A stretch of 64,000 nucleotides of DNA, from contig NC_018584.1 in assembly GCF_000307025.1 (NCBI RefSeq), positions 2,108,001 to 2,172,000 on the forward strand, in the 5' to 3' direction. Positions 6,723 through 17,101 of the stretch are shown piece after piece. Under the pieces are notes generated by a model, which was given only the letters and a program-made list of their open reading frames with translations, did no database searches and was not told where the DNA came from. Position 1 is the first letter of the stretch; the number at the start of each line of letters is the position of its first letter. A program made the translations under genes and the position numbers. The stretch is from Listeria monocytogenes ATCC 19117 (GTDB taxonomy: Bacteria > Bacillota > Bacilli > Lactobacillales > Listeriaceae).

Positions 6723-8003
6723 TTATTCAAAAAATGCGCCGAAAAAATTCTTCATTTTCGTTGATACTTTTTCGTCATCTGATTTCTTTTGTTTTGGTTT
6801 AGGTTGCTTTTGTTTTGGTGCTTCATCGTCGTAACGAGGTTCGCTTGCCGAACTGCTTACGTCGCGTCCTTCTAATTCAGCCATTTGATAAGCATATTTA
6901 ATTAAGCCTACTGCGGTTGTAAAGGAAGGTTCCCGAACACCAATATAATCAGGAATCGCTAGTCTAACATGCGCTGCTAAGGTTTTTCCAGCCAAATCAA
7001 TTGCTCCTGGAATAGCCATCGAACCACCAGTTAGTACATAACCTCCTGGAAGATGCGTTTTACCGACACGAGTAAGTTCTTCCACTACTAATTGGAAAAT
7101 TTCTTCCATACGCGCTTCGATAATATCTGCTGCTTCTACTTGTGTAAAATGTTGTTTTTGGTCACTACCGATAACATCAATAGCAAAAACTTCATCTGGA
7201 GAAGCATCATCATAAAATGCATAGCCATGATCCAATTTAACGCGATCGGCATTTGCAGTAGAAGTGTTTAGTCCAAGTGATAAGTCTTTCGTGATATTAT
7301 CTCCACCAACTGGAATGACACCAGTATAAGTTAGTCGTCCTTGTTCAAACACGCTAACGGTTGTAGTTCCTGCTCCAACATTCACGAGTGCTGTTCCAAA
7401 TTCTTTATCATCTTCTGATAAGGAAATGGATGCCTCTGCAAGTGGTTGTAAAGCAATATCAGAAATTTCAAGGCCTGCACGTTCCACACAACGTAATGTA
7501 TTATGTAAAATTGTTTTTGAACCAGTGATTAATGTGCCTTCCATTTCTAGACGAACACCAATCATTCCACGTGGATCTGTAATCCCAGTTAATCCATCTA
7601 CAACAAATTGATCTGGAATAGTGTTAATAATTTCTCTTTCAGGAGATAGAGGAACAACTTGAGCGGCATCCATTACATTCCAGACATCTTCATCTGTAAT
7701 TTCACGATTTTCGCTACCTACTGCCACAATTCCTCGGCAAGCTTCTAAATGCACTTGACTCGATACTACCCCAACTATTACTTGAGAAATTTCAACGCCA
7801 ACCATTCTTTCTGCTTGTTCAATTGCCTTTTTAATGGATTCTACAGTCTTGTCTATGTCGATAATAATTCCTTTTTTAATCCCGGAAGATTCGACATTCC
7901 CAACACCGATAATATTGAGTCTATCGTCAGCCATTTCTGCGATGATTACTTTCACAGAAGCTGTTCCAATGTCTAAACTTACATAAATTTCGCTATCACC
8001 CAT
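6723..8003 (-). CDS. ftsA: Cell division protein FtsA
   Basis: 426 residues, actin fold. The phosphate 1 motif (YVSLDIGTASVKVII) is at 7-21, with the phosphate 2 region around NVGAGTTTVSVF and an adenosine motif at VLTGGSMAIPG. The C-terminus ends in an amphipathic membrane-targeting helix (MKNFFGAFFE) after a Lys/Gln-rich linker. It anchors FtsZ filaments to the membrane. AAAGGAGGTG precedes the ATG. A 364-base leader upstream separates it from divIB. Confidence 0.96.
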   Translation of the reverse strand: MGDSEIYVSLDIGTASVKVIIAEMADDRLNIIGVGNVESSGIKKGIIIDIDKTVESIKKAIEQAERMVGVEISQVIVGVVSSQVHLEACRGIVAVGSENREITDEDVWNVMDAAQVVPLSPEREIINTIPDQFVVDGLTGITDPRGMIGVRLEMEGTLITGSKTILHNTLRCVERAGLEISDIALQPLAEASISLSEDDKEFGTALVNVGAGTTTVSVFEQGRLTYTGVIPVGGDNITKDLSLGLNTSTANADRVKLDHGYAFYDDASPDEVFAIDVIGSDQKQHFTQVEAADIIEARMEEIFQLVVEELTRVGKTHLPGGYVLTGGSMAIPGAIDLAGKTLAAHVRLAIPDYIGVREPSFTTAVGLIKYAYQMAELEGRDVSSSASEPRYDDEAPKQKQPKPKQKKSDDEKVSTKMKNFFGAFFE

Positions 8004-8367
8004 TTATCGGCACCTCCTTTTATTCTAGTCATTTAACATGTATTTATTTCATTTTTTTATACCGAGCAAAAGCCGGTTTTTTAACTTTCTTGAAAAGCTA
8101 TGAAATTTCTTTATTTTTATGGCGTCAGTGTAGAATGATTGCCCATTCTGCCTAACATACAAAATCACTTATTTACAGTCTACACTAAGAAAGAAGGTAA
8201 TAAAAGCACAAAGAACATTTTTTGGCAAATTCTTAAGATATTTTTTTCATTTTATTCAAAAAGCGAACAAGTGTTGGCATCTCCTGACTTGAGGTCATCG
8301 TTTTGTTACCTTTTTGAAACATCTGTTATCTATAAATTTGCCAAAAATTGGCGAGAAGAAAAAAATA
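8004..8367 (-). promoter_or_regulatory. ftsA leader region with promoter and nested inverted repeats
   Basis: No gene is visible. On the minus strand a possible promoter (TTGCCA, 17 bases, TTTTAT, at about 8200-8230) precedes two mutually exclusive dyads. AGAATG/CATTCT (8132-8137/8144-8149) is a compact hairpin. AGTGTAGA/TCTACACT (8127-8134/8179-8186) would enclose it and competes for two of its bases. A shorter GAGGTCA-type dyad lies near 8285. The layout suits a folded mRNA leader or a spaced operator; which one cannot be told by eye. Confidence 0.4.
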
Positions 8368-9180
8368 TTATTCATTTGTTTCTTTCTTCTCTTTAGCTGC
8401 TTCTTCGGCTGCCTTTTTCTCGGCATTCTGTTGGTAATAACTTTGGAAATAAGAACCTACTTCAATATCAATAACTCCTTTTTGTCCTTTAGCAAGTTGA
8501 GCGACAATGGCTGGATAATGTTGCATTTTCTCAGCGAAAGTACTAATATCTGCGGAAACCTGATTCCCGTCGTTCATATATAATTTAATATGGTTTTTAT
8601 CAGTTTTAGTTGGACTATAAATCACTTCCGAGATCGAACTAACAACATCTTTTGGTAACTTATTAATTTGTGCTACCATTTTCTCAAGTGTTTTACCGTT
8701 TTTAAAGTTTTGAAATAGCAAATCATTTCCAATTGGGAATTGTCTTGGTTGATCCGTTAACATGATGCCACTTTCTAGCACATCATAGTATTTACCATCT
8801 TGTTGTTGATAGCCTATCGTTTTAAATTCGGTGATATTAATTTGAACATCATTTATCCCTTCTTTAGAAACGGTAGCATCTTTAATAAGGGTATTTTTTT
8901 TGAGGGTATCCTCAGTTTTTCCATTACTTATCCCGATGACAAACTCACCAATTTCGAGTCCACTTTCTTTTCTTACTTCATTCTCTGTAAGTTGCTTATT
9001 ACCACTTACAGCAATTTTATCTAATTTACTGAGTGGGGAGAGGAAATAGAGGGTAATGGCGATCAAAATCACAAAAATTCCGATTAAAATGGCTAAGTGT
9101 CTTACTAATTTTTTTTTGCGGTATTTTTTGAGTTCTGGTATGCGATTTTCAATTGAAATTACTCGTTTATTTTCAGCCAT
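8368..9180 (-). CDS. divIB: Cell division protein DivIB/FtsQ
   Basis: 270 residues. It has a cytoplasmic basic N-terminus, one transmembrane helix (about residues 28-50), then an extracellular POTRA domain starting LSKLDKIAVSGNKQLTENEV and a beta domain. The C-terminal tail is charged (AAEEAAKEKKETNE). It forms the DivIB-DivIC-FtsL complex that regulates septal wall synthesis. It lies 22 bases downstream of murG. Confidence 0.92.
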   Translation of the reverse strand: MAENKRVISIENRIPELKKYRKKKLVRHLAILIGIFVILIAITLYFLSPLSKLDKIAVSGNKQLTENEVRKESGLEIGEFVIGISNGKTEDTLKKNTLIKDATVSKEGINDVQINITEFKTIGYQQQDGKYYDVLESGIMLTDQPRQFPIGNDLLFQNFKNGKTLEKMVAQINKLPKDVVSSISEVIYSPTKTDKNHIKLYMNDGNQVSADISTFAEKMQHYPAIVAQLAKGQKGVIDIEVGSYFQSYYQQNAEKKAAEEAAKEKKETNE

Positions 9181-9202
9181 TTTATTCGCTCCTTTCTGCG
9201 AT

Positions 9203-10294
9203 TTATTTCATAATGCTAAGGACTGCTTCTACTAATTTCGCTGCTGCATCTGGGCGCCCCATTTGTTTAGCACTTAGCTTCATACCATTTAATTTCGCCT
9301 CGTCATTCAAAATCGAATCAACTGTCGCCATTAAATCGGTATTTTTTAATTCTGCTTCTGTAATTACGATAGCTGCATTATTTTTTTCTAAAGCGCGAGC
9401 GTTATTTTCTTGGTGGTTTGCTGTCACGTATGGACTAGGTATCAAAATACTTGGAACCCCTAGCGCTGTAAGTTCTGCAAGTGTAGTCGCTCCTGCTCTT
9501 GAAACAACGAGCGTCACAGCGTTTAAAATTTTTGGCATATCATAAATAAATGGTTGAACACTAATATGATTACCCAAATTCAACTCCGCCAAAGAATCTT
9601 TTATTTTTTCATAGTGTACATCGCCCGTTACATAAAGTAGCTGAAAATCCCGATTATTCCATTCTGGCAAAATAGCTTCTACCGCTTCATTCACGCCGCG
9701 AGCTCCTCTACTGCCTCCAAAAACAAGCACAGTTGGCTTCCCTGAAACTAGTCCGTAAGTTTCCAGTGCACCTTCCGAGTCCACACCTACAACTTCAGAA
9801 GCACGTGGATTACCAGTGAAAACGATTTTTTCCGATGCGAAAGAATCACTTACTTCTTCAAAACAAATGGCTACTTTATCTGTGTAGCGGCTTAAAAATT
9901 TATTCGTTAATCCAGCAACACTATTTTGTTCGTGGATTAAAGTAGGAATTTTAAGTTTTGCGGCTGCATAAACGACTGGACCACAAACATAACCACCTGT
10001 TCCGATAACGACATCCGGTTTAAAATCGCGCAAAATTTGTTTACTTTTTTTCGCGCCGCTCAGAAAACGCATTACTGTTTTAATATTTTCTAACGATAAT
10101 GAACGTTTGAAACCAGTAATTTCAATAGCTTCAAACGGAATCCCTTCACGTTTAACGATTCCAGCTTCTAGGCCTTTTTCTGTTCCGATATATAAAAATT
10201 CCGCTTCAGGATGAATTTTTTTTAATTCTCTGATGAGAGCAAGCGCTGGATAAACGTGTCCACCAGTACCGCCACCACTTATTGCTACTTTCAT
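9203..10294 (-). CDS. murG: UDP-GlcNAc:lipid I N-acetylglucosaminyltransferase MurG
   Basis: 363 residues, GT-B fold. The N-terminal [14 protein letters not shown] loop (residues 7-20) and the second G-rich loop ([13 protein letters not shown]) are intact, as is the UDP-GlcNAc region [15 protein letters not shown]. It converts lipid I to lipid II at the inner face of the membrane. The start overlaps the end of murD by four bases (ATGA), indicating translational coupling. Confidence 0.96.
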
Positions 10295-11658
10295 TTTTCC
10301 ACCTCTTCTATTAGCTCGCCGATTGCGTCCATATAGGCATTCCCGCGAACTTCAAATGTTCGGTATTGATCCCAACTCGCACATGCTGGTGAAAGTAAGA
10401 TAATATCTCCTGGTGCTGATTCGCGGTACGCAACTGGAACAGCTGCCTCGACATTATCCACGTAATGTACGTCAATGCCAGCGATTTTCCCAACGCGGCC
10501 AATTTTATCTGCTGTTTCGCCAAAGACAATTAACGCTTTTACATTTTTGAAAAATGGTAGTAATTCGTCAAATGAATTACCACGGTCCAACCCACCAGCC
10601 AGTAACACGACTGGATTTTTAAACCCTTTTAATGCACTTTGAGTTGCTAGAATATTCGTTGCTTTTGAATCGTTATAGAATTTACGACCTTGCCATTCTA
10701 CAACAAATTGTGTCCGGTGCTCTACACCTTTAAACGTTTCTAATACGTGCATGATTTCTTCATTTGTAACACCTAACGTTTTTGCTACTGCTACGGAAGC
10801 AAGCACATTTTCTAAATTATGCTCTCCTGGAAGTAAAATATTGTCACGTGCGCCAATCACTTCATCGTTGAACATAATATTGCCATTTTGCACGTAGCTT
10901 CCTTGACCAAGGCGTTGTGTGGTTGAAAACGGAATAACTTGTGCTTTAGTTTGTTTTGTTAGGTTTTTAAGCTCTTCTTGATCCCAATTAATTACTAGGA
11001 AATCATCTGCTGTTTGATTTTTTTGGATATGCCATTTTGCTTGAACGTATTCACTACGGTCTGTATGGTAATCTAAATGCGCTTCATAAATATTCGTGAT
11101 GACGGAAATATGCGGTTTAAATGTTTCTACGCCCATTAATTGGAACGAAGAAAGCTCCATCGAAATGTATTGATCACTGGTCGCATTTTCTGCAACTGCG
11201 GATGCCGGAAAACCGATGTTTCCTGCGAGTAAAGAACTATTTTCTTTGTGCGCATTTAACATATGGTGGATGATTGTGGTTGTTGTCGTTTTACCATTTG
11301 TTCCTGTAATACCAACAATTGGTGCTTCAGATATTTGGTAAGCTAATTCGACTTCCGTAATGACTGGAATTTTGAGTTTTAACGCTTTTTCAATCATTGG
11401 GTTGTTGTACGGAATTCCAGGATTTTTTATGACAAGTTCAAATCCTTCATCTAAAAGTTCAATTGGGTGCGAACCGCAAATAACTTTAATACCTTGCTCA
11501 AGTAAACCTTGTGCTTCTGGATTCTCGCTAAAAGGTTTTTGATCATTAACAGTTACAAATGCTCCCAGTTTGTGCATAATTGTTGCCGCGCTAACACCAC
11601 TTCTTGCAAGACCCAAGACAAGTACTTTTTTGTGATGGTACATTTCAATTTTTTTCAT
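10291..11658 (-). CDS. murD: UDP-MurNAc-L-Ala:D-Glu ligase MurD
   Basis: 455 residues from [12 protein letters not shown]. The ATP loop [12 protein letters not shown] is near 114-125. The Mur ligase central and C-terminal domains follow, including HRTQFV and NDSKATN. It adds D-glutamate to UDP-MurNAc-L-alanine. An in-frame ATG six codons upstream (11676) has no ribosome site, so I prefer 11658, although AAAGGA lies rather close to it and GGGGGAACC may contribute. No MurB or FtsW gene lies next to it, unlike in Bacillus. Confidence 0.94.
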
Positions 11659-11773
11659 TTCCTTTGGTTCCCCCATTTATATCAAAATTGGCGGTCGAAT
11701 TTATGATTTTCACAAAAACGACGGAAAGCGCCAACCAGATTCTGTAAAAAAACAGCTAACTAGAGACGCTTTT

Positions 11774-11792
11774 GCCGTAAAAAGATTACGGC
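11774..11792. other. Short stable hairpin between mraY and murD
   Basis: GCCGTAA, a 5-base loop and TTACGGC form a perfect 7-bp stem in the 120-base gap between mraY and murD. It has no T-run in the direction of transcription, so it is not a terminator. A second dyad (TTGGCG near 11689 with CGCCAA near 11728) lies beside it. It could be an mRNA processing or stability element. Confidence 0.4.
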
Positions 11793-11799
11793 GCATTAT

Positions 11800-12774
11800 T
11801 TAAAAAATGACTACACAGACAGAAATAATTGCTCCGATTAACCCGATTCCCCAGAACGTTAAAACAACACGCCATTCGGACCAGCCACCAAGTTCAAAGT
11901 GATGATGAATTGGTGTCATACGGAAGATTCGTTTTCCTCCAGTTGCCTTAAAATAAAATACTTGCAATATAACAGATGCTGTTTCAATAACGAAAATAAT
12001 TCCGATTAAGAGTAACAGCCATTCTTGATGTACTAAAATAGAAATTGCGGCGATACTTCCACCGAGTGCAAGCGAACCAGTATCTCCCATGAAGATTTTC
12101 GCTGGATTTTTATTAAATAGTAGAAATCCAAGCATACCGCCCACAATCGCAAAACAGAAAATCGCGACATCCATTTGTTCTTGGTAAAATGCAATGACAC
12201 CAAAAGCAGAAAAAGCAATGACAGAAAGGCCAGAGACAAGACCATCTAAACCATCTGTTAAATTAACTGCATTAGAGAAACCAACTAACCAGAACAAAAT
12301 AAAGATAACAAAGAACCAACCAAGATCCACTTCTATATTTGTAAACGGAATATTAAGCGTCTCAGCAAAACCATTTAAATGATATACCAGATAGAATAAA
12401 ATCGAAATTGCCACTTGACCTAAAAACTTCTGCTTTGAAGTAAGGCCTAGATTACGTTTTTGAACTACTTTGATATAGTCATCTAGGAAACCTAATGCGC
12501 CAAATAGTGCCAGCGCGATGAATAGCAGCCACGTAGCTGCACTAACTTCACCACTGATGAACGAAAAGATCAAGAAACTAATAAGCATTGCAGTAATGAA
12601 AACAACTGCCCCCATTGTCGGTGTCCCTGATTTCTTTTCATGCATTTTCGGACCTTCATCTCTAATACTTTGGCCGAATTTTAATTTCACCAAGAATGGT
12701 ATAAATAGTGGTACACCTATCACCGTAATGATAAAAGCAACTGCAAATGTTGATACTAACATGTATAAAGACAC
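11800..12774 (-). CDS. mraY: Phospho-MurNAc-pentapeptide transferase MraY
   Basis: 324 residues with about ten transmembrane segments. The conserved cytoplasmic motifs are present: DDYIKV (residues 98-103), NLTDGLDGL and the C-terminal [10 protein letters not shown]. It transfers phospho-MurNAc-pentapeptide to undecaprenyl phosphate, forming lipid I. The start is GTG at 12774 with GGGGAG eight bases upstream. It lies between murE and murD. Confidence 0.95.
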   Translation of the reverse strand: MSLYMLVSTFAVAFIITVIGVPLFIPFLVKLKFGQSIRDEGPKMHEKKSGTPTMGAVVFITAMLISFLIFSFISGEVSAATWLLFIALALFGALGFLDDYIKVVQKRNLGLTSKQKFLGQVAISILFYLVYHLNGFAETLNIPFTNIEVDLGWFFVIFILFWLVGFSNAVNLTDGLDGLVSGLSVIAFSAFGVIAFYQEQMDVAIFCFAIVGGMLGFLLFNKNPAKIFMGDTGSLALGGSIAAISILVHQEWLLLLIGIIFVIETASVILQVFYFKATGGKRIFRMTPIHHHFELGGWSEWRVVLTFWGIGLIGAIISVCVVIF

Positions 12775-12820
12775 AATAAATTCTCCCCAATCTGTTTGTC
12801 AAAGCACTTCACTTCATATT

Positions 12821-14296
12821 TTATGCGAGTCCAAGTTTTTTTTCAATAGCTATTCGGGCTTCTACTCGGTCATCAAAATCAATAACCTCGTCACCAATCA
12901 CTTGATAATCTTCATGACCTTTTCCAGCAATCAGAATAACATCCCCTGCTTCTGCTTCATTTACTGCAAAACGAATCGCATCTCGGCGGTTTTCGTGAAC
13001 CACATAAGAATCACTATATGGAACACCTTGAATCATATCTTCAATAATCGCACGCGGATTTTCACTCCGCGGATTATCTGATGTAAAAATAGGATTTGTT
13101 GCATAATCTACAGCGATTTTTGCCATTTGTGGACGTTTTCCTTTATCACGGTCCCCGCCACAACCAACAACGACAAAAACGCGTTTTTCTGCAAACTCAG
13201 CAATTGTTTCTAATACATTTAGCAAGCCGTCTGGAGTATGGGCGTAATCAACTATAACAGGGAACTCTTGCCCTGCATGCACAAGTTCAAAACGGCCTTT
13301 GACACCCGGTATGCTTTCCACTGTTTTAATTGCTTTTTCCATAGGGATATGTAGCGCAAAGCTAGTTGCAATCGCAGCCAATACGTTATAAACACTAAAG
13401 TTTCCAATCATTTTTATTTTCAATGTAAAATTACCAATTGGTGTCCGTAAATCAAATGTAGAACCATGGCTAGTAATTCTGATATTACTTGCTTTGAAGT
13501 CAGCTTGTTGTTTTATCCCAAAAGTGATTACATGAGCAGCTGTTGCTTTTTGCATACGCACGCTTTCCTCGTCATCCGCGTTTAACACAGCAATTTTTGG
13601 GTTACTTGTATGGTAGCTGTTGCCTAGTTGCGCAAACAATAAGCTTTTTGCATTGGCGTATTCTTCCATTGTATGATGATAATCCAAATGATCTTGAGAC
13701 AAATTCATAAATACAGCAACATCGTAATCTGAACCATATACGCGACCTTGAACGAGTGCATGCGAGGATACTTCCATCACAGCTGTGCTCACTCCACTAA
13801 GTAACATGTCCCGGAATGTTTCTTGTAAAGTGAGGCTATCTGGCGTTGTATTTTTTGTTTCTAAAATTTGGTCGCCAATTTTGCGATACATCGTGCCAAT
13901 CAAACCTGTTTGCTCGCCATTTTCGCGCACGATTTGTTCCACTAAGTGGCTCACGGTCGTCTTCCCATTTGTCCCAGTAATCCCAACGAGCTTTAATGCT
14001 TGGGTTGGAGATCCATAAAAGTAATCGGCTAACATCGCCATAGCACGTTTTGAATCTCTTACATAAATGACAGGAATCGATACATCTAATTGTTTTTCCG
14101 CGATAATTGCTACCGCTCCTAGTTCTACTGCACGTGATGCAAATTGATGTCCATCCACCAATTCTCCATCTATACAAATAAACAACGTCCCTGGTTTTAC
14201 TTTTCTACTATCTTGGGCGATATGGCTAATTTCAATTGTTTCACTTGCCTCGCCAGTAAAAACCGGGATAGCTTGCATTAGTTCATTTAACTTCAT
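12821..14296 (-). CDS. murE: UDP-MurNAc-tripeptide synthetase MurE (meso-DAP type)
   Basis: 491 residues from MKLNELMQAIPVF. The ATP loop [13 protein letters not shown] is seen near 109-121. The C-terminal TSDNPRSENP contains the DNPR motif that marks meso-diaminopimelate-adding enzymes, in keeping with Listeria peptidoglycan. The start is set by GAGGAG nine bases upstream; an ATG three codons earlier (14305) would sit on that ribosome site and is rejected. Confidence 0.95.
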   Translation of the reverse strand: MKLNELMQAIPVFTGEASETIEISHIAQDSRKVKPGTLFICIDGELVDGHQFASRAVELGAVAIIAEKQLDVSIPVIYVRDSKRAMAMLADYFYGSPTQALKLVGITGTNGKTTVSHLVEQIVRENGEQTGLIGTMYRKIGDQILETKNTTPDSLTLQETFRDMLLSGVSTAVMEVSSHALVQGRVYGSDYDVAVFMNLSQDHLDYHHTMEEYANAKSLLFAQLGNSYHTSNPKIAVLNADDEESVRMQKATAAHVITFGIKQQADFKASNIRITSHGSTFDLRTPIGNFTLKIKMIGNFSVYNVLAAIATSFALHIPMEKAIKTVESIPGVKGRFELVHAGQEFPVIVDYAHTPDGLLNVLETIAEFAEKRVFVVVGCGGDRDKGKRPQMAKIAVDYATNPIFTSDNPRSENPRAIIEDMIQGVPYSDSYVVHENRRDAIRFAVNEAEAGDVILIAGKGHEDYQVIGDEVIDFDDRVEARIAIEKKLGLA

Positions 14297-14470
14297 TCTT
14301 GCCATCTCCTCAAACTTATTCTTTCTGTTATTTTTGCTAAAACCAAAAAGAATCCTTTTCTATCTTAGCAAAAACAACAAACTATATCTACCACGACAAA
14401 AGACACAGATTGCATTTAAAGTTAGAAGTATGCCACTTTGTAAAGCTGACATACTTCTATCTTCCTATTA

Positions 14471-16726
14471 TTAATTGAGCAAATCACCGATACCGGCATT
14501 CTCTTGGATGTCAGTTGCTTTTTTATTTTTTTCTGCTGTATCTTGATCGTGATTTTGATTAAATGCACTTATTTCTTCTGGTGGGGCGAGAGTTATTTTC
14601 ATTTTTGTTTCACTATTAATTACGCTACCCGCAGATACACTTTGGCTCTTCACGTAACCATTTCCACTAAACTCAAACGGAATACCAGTTATTTCAGAAA
14701 CTTTTAGCGCATCGTCTTTCGACCAAGTTACCATGTCAGGGGCAGTCATGTCACCATCTGTCATTAAAATAACTTTTTGACCTTGCATGATTTCGGCGTT
14801 CGCTTGCGGAAGTTGTTGGACAATTTTTTTGCCGTTGCCGACTATAATTGGTTCTAATCCTTTATCTTTCACTATTTTTTTAGCTTCATCTATTGTTTTT
14901 CCTGCTAAGACTGGTACTTTTTCGGAAGCTAGTTTTTCTGCATCGCCTGGTTTGATGTTCATATATTGTAGACTGTTTTTCATTACAGGATTAAAAACTT
15001 CTGAGACTGCTTCTCCGCCAGTCTGACTGCCGGACAATTGTGGTTGTTGCATTGTCACATAGATTACTAACTCCGGATTATCCGCTGGTGCCATTCCTAA
15101 GAAAGAGAATATATAATTATCTGCTCCAGTCATATACTTACCAGTTTTCGGATCTGGAATTTGTGATGTACCGGTTTTACCAGCTACATCGTATCCCGGA
15201 ATCGCATATAATTTACCAGTACCATGTTCGCCGCTAATAACGTTTTTTAATTCGTCACGCGTTTTCTTCGCTGTTTCTGCACTAATTGGTTTTCCAGCAA
15301 TTTTTGTTTTAGTATCGGTTTCTTCGCCTGTGTTTGGATCTTTGACACTTGAAACAACATATGGTTCTTTCATCGTGCCATCACTTGCGATAGCCGAAGC
15401 AGCTTGAATCATTTGCATCATTGAAACGGTTGTTCCTTGGCCGAAAACGGTTGTTACTTTCTCAATTGGATAGTTATATAAAATTTTCCCGCTTGTTTCA
15501 TTAGGTAAAGCAATACCTGTTTTCTTACCAAAACCAAATTTGTCTAAATATGTTTTAAACGTATCGGTCCCCATTTTGTTTAAAAGTTTGGCAAATGCAA
15601 CGTTACTAGAGCGTTCTACCCCTTCACGGTACGTAATAGACCCCCAACCATTACCGTTATTATGGTCATGAATTGCGATATCTCCTACTTTGTATGAACC
15701 CGATTGATAATATTCATTGGCATTATATGCGTTCGTATCAATAGCAGATGCAAGAGAAATAATTTTCATTACCGAACCTGGCTCATAAGCATACTCAACA
15801 GGTAAATCTTGCCAAATACTGGAGCTGTTTCCAGTAATAGTAGATCGATCAGCAGGGTTGAAAGAAGGACGTTGACTAATAGCCAAAATTTCACCTGTTT
15901 TCGGATCAGCTACAACTGCCATCATGTTTTTAGGTTTGTACTTTGCATCCACAGTTGTCATCGTATCTTCTAAAAAGGTTTGAATTTTTTTATCTAGCGT
16001 TAGCGTAATATCTTTGCCGTCTTTTGCTTCCGTTACTTTGTTTTTAGAGTTAGGCAAAATATAGCCCATTCTGTCTGTACTGTAATCAATTTTGCCATTC
16101 TTGCCTGTCAAAATATCATTGTAACGGGATTCAATACCCATTTTACCTTCTAAAACTGTAGTATTCTTTTCTTCTTCTTGTTGGGCAAAACCAATTAATT
16201 GTGTTGCAAACGTTCCATTAGGATAGAAACGTTCTGATTGACGAGTAAATTCAATACCTGGTAAATTTTCTTTGTCAATTTTTGCTTTTGTTTCTGTAGA
16301 AATATTTTTACCGGCAGCGCCGAATTCGACTTGGTATTTTCCTTTTTCATTGAGTTTATCTAGAATATCAGATTCATCCATAGGAATATACTTGGCAAGA
16401 ATTCGAGCCGTTTTTTCTTCGTCAACAACACGCATTGGATTTTTCGTTGTTTTGGAAAGTTTATCGCTAACTACTGCTGCAACCGTGTAAGAAGCCGTAT
16501 CCTCCGCTAGCACTTCTCCTTTACGATCTAAAATGGAGCCACGCTTTGCTTCGAGAACACTGCTTTTCAAATGTTGTTTAGATGCTTTTGCTGCAAGAGG
16601 TACCCCATTTGCTTCTCCCGTAATTTGCAAATAAAGAAAACGGCCAGAAACCAAGAGAAAGAGAATTGTGAAAAAGATAAAAAGCACAAGAGCTCCCCTT
16701 CTCATGTTACCTATACGCCGTTTCAT
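14471..16726 (-). CDS. pbpB: Division-specific class B penicillin-binding protein
   Basis: 751 residues. It has a short cytoplasmic tail and one transmembrane helix (about 10-30), a PBP dimer domain, then the transpeptidase domain with SxxK (EPGSVMKIIS), SxN (RSSNVAF) and KTG (VAGKTGTSQIP) motifs, and two C-terminal PASTA domains (from about residue 595). It is the FtsI/PBP2B septal cross-linking enzyme. The start overlaps ftsL by four bases (ATGA). The tail ends acidic and polar (DTAEKNKKATDIQENAG). Confidence 0.95.
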   Translation of the reverse strand: MKRRIGNMRRGALVLFIFFTILFLLVSGRFLYLQITGEANGVPLAAKASKQHLKSSVLEAKRGSILDRKGEVLAEDTASYTVAAVVSDKLSKTTKNPMRVVDEEKTARILAKYIPMDESDILDKLNEKGKYQVEFGAAGKNISTETKAKIDKENLPGIEFTRQSERFYPNGTFATQLIGFAQQEEEKNTTVLEGKMGIESRYNDILTGKNGKIDYSTDRMGYILPNSKNKVTEAKDGKDITLTLDKKIQTFLEDTMTTVDAKYKPKNMMAVVADPKTGEILAISQRPSFNPADRSTITGNSSSIWQDLPVEYAYEPGSVMKIISLASAIDTNAYNANEYYQSGSYKVGDIAIHDHNNGNGWGSITYREGVERSSNVAFAKLLNKMGTDTFKTYLDKFGFGKKTGIALPNETSGKILYNYPIEKVTTVFGQGTTVSMMQMIQAASAIASDGTMKEPYVVSSVKDPNTGEETDTKTKIAGKPISAETAKKTRDELKNVISGEHGTGKLYAIPGYDVAGKTGTSQIPDPKTGKYMTGADNYIFSFLGMAPADNPELVIYVTMQQPQLSGSQTGGEAVSEVFNPVMKNSLQYMNIKPGDAEKLASEKVPVLAGKTIDEAKKIVKDKGLEPIIVGNGKKIVQQLPQANAEIMQGQKVILMTDGDMTAPDMVTWSKDDALKVSEITGIPFEFSGNGYVKSQSVSAGSVINSETKMKITLAPPEEISAFNQNHDQDTAEKNKKATDIQENAGIGDLLN

Positions 16727-17085
16727 TGACCATCTACCACTTTCACATTATCGCCATCAAGTTTTAGCCCTTTTTCTTTAGCGATTTTCAAAATACGTTC
16801 ATATCTCCCTAAATCTTTTACTTCTACTTTTAAGTCTTCATTTGATTTTTGTTGTTCGAGAATTTTGGTTTCTTTTGTTTGAATTTCTTGGTTCACTGTG
16901 TAAATTTGCGCTTGTACGCTAATTATACGAAAAGCAACAACTAAAACAATCGCAAGCGCAATCGTGATGATTACTTTTTCTCCAAGTGTCATTTGACCAC
17001 GTTTTAGGATTTGTTTTTTAGGTTGTTCCGCTTCTCTATGTACTCTATTTGGCTCGAGATTCGATTTATAGGCGACATTGCTCAC
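16723..17085 (-). CDS. ftsL: Cell division protein FtsL
   Basis: 120 residues. A basic cytoplasmic part is followed by one transmembrane helix (about residues 35-55, KVIITIALAIVLVVAFRI) and a leucine-zipper-like coiled coil (about 60-100). It forms the septal regulator complex with DivIB and DivIC. It sits between rsmH (16 bases) and pbpB (overlap). Confidence 0.9.
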   Translation of the reverse strand: MSNVAYKSNLEPNRVHREAEQPKKQILKRGQMTLGEKVIITIALAIVLVVAFRIISVQAQIYTVNQEIQTKETKILEQQKSNEDLKVEVKDLGRYERILKIAKEKGLKLDGDNVKVVDGQ

Positions 17086-17101
17086 ATTTTTTCAACTCCT
17101 G

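Noticed and set aside
12518-13081. 187-residue open frame on the plus strand opposite mraY and murE
   Set aside because: It spans the junction of two essential genes on the other strand and has no ribosome site; a shadow frame.
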